This document shows positions 62,684 to 64,000 of a DNA stretch of 64,000 nt, in pieces (position 1 is the stretch's first letter; each line of letters begins with the position of its first letter). This DNA comes from Paractinoplanes ovalisporus. GTDB lineage: Bacteria > Actinomycetota > Actinomycetes > Mycobacteriales > Micromonosporaceae. The stretch covers positions 795,189 to 859,188 of the forward strand of contig NZ_JAENHP010000003.1 in assembly GCF_016834655.1 (NCBI RefSeq). Reading direction: 5' to 3'. The position numbers were made by a program, and so were the translations under genes. The notes under the pieces are model-generated. The model made no database searches. It saw only the letters and a program-made list of their open reading frames with translations, and had not been told where the DNA came from.

Positions 62684-62807
62684 TAACCGCCGGCTCGCCT
62701 CACGACCGTCCGGCACGCCTCTTGACCACCGGCTCGCCTCTTGGCTGCCGGGCTCGTTTCATGACTGCCGGGCTCGTTTCATGACTGCCGGGCTCGGCTC
62801 TTGACCG
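62684..62807. repeat. Degenerate 20-bp repeat array between convergent genes
   Basis: About six units with period 20 and core TGACTGCCGGGCTCGTTTCA fill the space between the VOC stop and the LD-carboxypeptidase stop. The two central units are identical and outer ones drift (CCGCCGGCTCGCCTC, ACCACCGGCTCGCCTCT). It carries no ORF and no internal dyad strong enough for a terminator. Confidence 0.7.
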
Positions 62808-63728
62808 TCAGGCGACCGCGGGCTCGACGGTGAGGGTTCCGGCTGTGGCGTCGAGGCGGGCGGGGCAGCCGAGACCCACCGCGATCTGCTGTTCGCCGTG
62901 GCCCAGCGGCAGGCCGCCCAGCACGGGCACCTCGAGCGCGGACATGTGCTCGCGCAGCACGTCGAGGACGGGAGGATAGCGCGGGTTCGTGTCGAGGCAG
63001 TTCGTGAACTGGCCCAACGCGACGCCGCGCAGCCCGTCGAACCAGCCGGCCCGTCGCAGGTGCACGAGCATGCGGTCGATGCGGTAGGGCTGCTCGTCCA
63101 CGTCTTCGAGCAGCAGGATCGCGCCGGCCGGAGACAGGGCGTGCCGGGTGCCGATCGTGCTCGCGAGGATGGCCAGGTTGCCGCCGAGCAGCGTTCCCTC
63201 GGCAACCCCTTCCCTCCGTACGGGGTAGGTCGGCTCCGACTCCAGCGCGGTGACCGTGACCGGATCGCTCACCGTGACCGCGCGCCGGGCAGCCCGCACG
63301 GTCAGTGAGGCCGGGCCGCGTTCGAACTGCCCAGCCGTCGGCCCGTGCACGCTGGCCAGTCCCGTCTCCGTCCACAGCGCCACATGCAGGGCCGTGATGT
63401 CCGAGAAGCCCATCACCACTTTCGGATCGGCCCGGACGGCGGCGAAGTCGACCCGGTCGACAATGCGTTGCAGACCGTAGCCGCCCCGCACGCAGAACAC
63501 GCCCCGCACTTCGGGGTCGCGCAGCGCGCCGTTGAGGTCGGCCAGGCGTTCGTCATCGGTGCCGGCGAAGAACAGGTGGCGGCCACCGGCGTGCTCCCCC
63601 AGCCGTACGCGCAGACCCCAGCCTTCGAGGGCCGCGACGGTGGCCGCGATACGACCGGGTTCGCTGGCCCCCGACGGCGAGATCAGCGCAACCAGGTCCC
63701 CCTCGACCAGGCGGCTCGCTTGGATCAT
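62808..63728 (-). CDS. Peptidase S66 family (LD-carboxypeptidase / MccF-like)
   Basis: 306-aa serine peptidase of the S66 family, which trims the L-D bond of muropeptides (LdcA) or cleaves microcin C-type nucleotide-peptide toxins (MccF). Family features: DLVALISPSGA at the start, VFCVRGGYGLQRIVDRVDF, nucleophile Ser in KVVMGFSDITALHVAL, Glu in AILLLEDVDEQPYRIDRML and His in GLPLGHGEQQIAVGLG. Catalytic Ser-Glu-His are all present. Cell-wall recycling is the default reading. ATG 63728 is preferred over a TTG 18 bases upstream. The gene is convergent with the VOC gene across the 20-bp array and starts about 145 bp from the end of an IS element. Confidence 0.88.
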   Translation of the reverse strand: MIQASRLVEGDLVALISPSGASEPGRIAATVAALEGWGLRVRLGEHAGGRHLFFAGTDDERLADLNGALRDPEVRGVFCVRGGYGLQRIVDRVDFAAVRADPKVVMGFSDITALHVALWTETGLASVHGPTAGQFERGPASLTVRAARRAVTVSDPVTVTALESEPTYPVRREGVAEGTLLGGNLAILASTIGTRHALSPAGAILLLEDVDEQPYRIDRMLVHLRRAGWFDGLRGVALGQFTNCLDTNPRYPPVLDVLREHMSALEVPVLGGLPLGHGEQQIAVGLGCPARLDATAGTLTVEPAVA

Positions 63729-63873
63729 GTGCCGGAGCCTACTCAAGCCGGGCCGCCACGCACGCCGATCCCTCGCCGGTCCCGACCGAGCACCAAGCCC
63801 ATTCCAACCTCACGGATCTCCGGAAGACCATCATGGGCCGGTCAAAGCCATGCTCGCCTCGGATCCGAGACCC

Positions 63874-64000
63874 TGAACCGCCCCGGGTTTGGTAGCGGCT
63901 AGATGGGTTGGGTTTCCGTCCTGGTAGGGCGGGGTTTGTTGGGTTGGTGCAGGGTTTCGAAGTCGGCTGGTGGCAGGTCCGCGGCGCCGGTGTGGATGCG
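63874..64000 (-). mobile_element. End of an IS3-like insertion sequence (runs off the window)
   Basis: A terminal-repeat-like sequence TGAACCGCCCCGGGTTTGG starts at 63874; TG ends and this CCGCCCCGG core are common to actinobacterial IS3-family elements. It is followed inward by the C-terminal end of a transposase on the minus strand. The rest lies beyond base 64000. The target-site duplication cannot be checked without the other end. Confidence 0.65.
63899..64000 (-). CDS. Transposase C-terminal fragment (truncated by window edge)
   Basis: Thirty-three codons ending in TAG read RIHTGAADLPPADFETLHQ and then a basic Pro/Thr tail. The pattern 'short Gly/Ala turn, then PADFE, then aromatic/His' is the usual C-terminus after the integrase core of IS3-family OrfB transposases. 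Its AAA, AAC, CCA and ACC codons differ from the G/C-ending codons of neighbouring genes. The stop is 25 bp from the element end. Confidence 0.6.
   Translation of the reverse strand, partial: RIHTGAADLPPADFETLHQPNKPRPTRTETQPI

Overview
The window is high-GC throughout, with dense codirectional genes joined by ATGA/GTGA overlaps, GTG starts and DtxR/IdeR-type iron boxes. It comes from a filamentous actinomycete. An S-adenosyl methyltransferase of the actinobacterial PF04672 type and the general gene set fit Streptomyces- or Actinoplanes-like genomes; I cannot name the genus from the sequence alone.

Left part (1-15995), ordinary accessory and housekeeping genes. A plus-strand operon opens the window: a GNAT acyltransferase cut by the window edge, a SIS-domain protein, an N-succinylamino-acid racemase/o-succinylbenzoate synthase-type enolase and a truncated haemoglobin. 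It probably serves D- to L-amino-acid salvage through N-succinyl intermediates. Next come a LysR regulator divergent from a secreted lipase, an aldo-keto reductase, two single-pass membrane proteins (one with an AbfB-type beta-trefoil), a minus-strand signalling operon (methyltransferase, degenerate GGDEF-EAL, GAF/PAS histidine kinase), a possible GNAT-like protein, L-2-hydroxyglutarate oxidase and an SRPBCC protein. A hybrid sensor kinase (16024-17916) has an N-terminal membrane domain with the residue spacing of plant and cyanobacterial ethylene-binding domains.

Main feature (17955-62232), an iron-regulated siderophore locus. One minus-strand gene train of about 39.5 kb starts at an iron box (57490-57508). 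It encodes a free-standing aryl carrier protein, a flavin halogenase of the carrier-tethered-phenol type, an MbtH protein, two giant NRPSs (4854 and 3777 aa, seven modules), a two-gene ABC transporter of the fused exporter-like type, an alpha/beta hydrolase, a siderophore-interacting ferric reductase, a CPA2 antiporter, the complete 2,3-dihydroxybenzoate pathway (EntA, EntC, EntE and an EntB that lacks its carrier domain) and an ornithine/lysine N-hydroxylase. A short upstream unit adds a hydroxyornithine N-acyltransferase and a lipoprotein binding protein. Divergent from it are two FecCD permeases and a FecE ATPase, each direction having its own iron box.

Working model: EntC, EntB and EntA make 2,3-DHB. 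EntE loads it on the stand-alone carrier protein, where the neighbouring halogenase may halogenate it. The NRPSs then add (module order) Gly, D-X, X, D-X, D-X, D-Ser and X, with one or more X being N-acyl-N-hydroxyornithine made by the hydroxylase and acyltransferase. The product would be a mixed catecholate-hydroxamate siderophore, possibly halogenated. No thioesterase domain ends the line. Specificities are read by eye from the binding-pocket residues; only Gly and Ser are recognised codes.

Right end: a VOC protein, a degenerate 20-bp repeat array, an LD-carboxypeptidase (S66 family), and the end of an IS3-like element (terminal repeat plus transposase C-terminus) running off the window.
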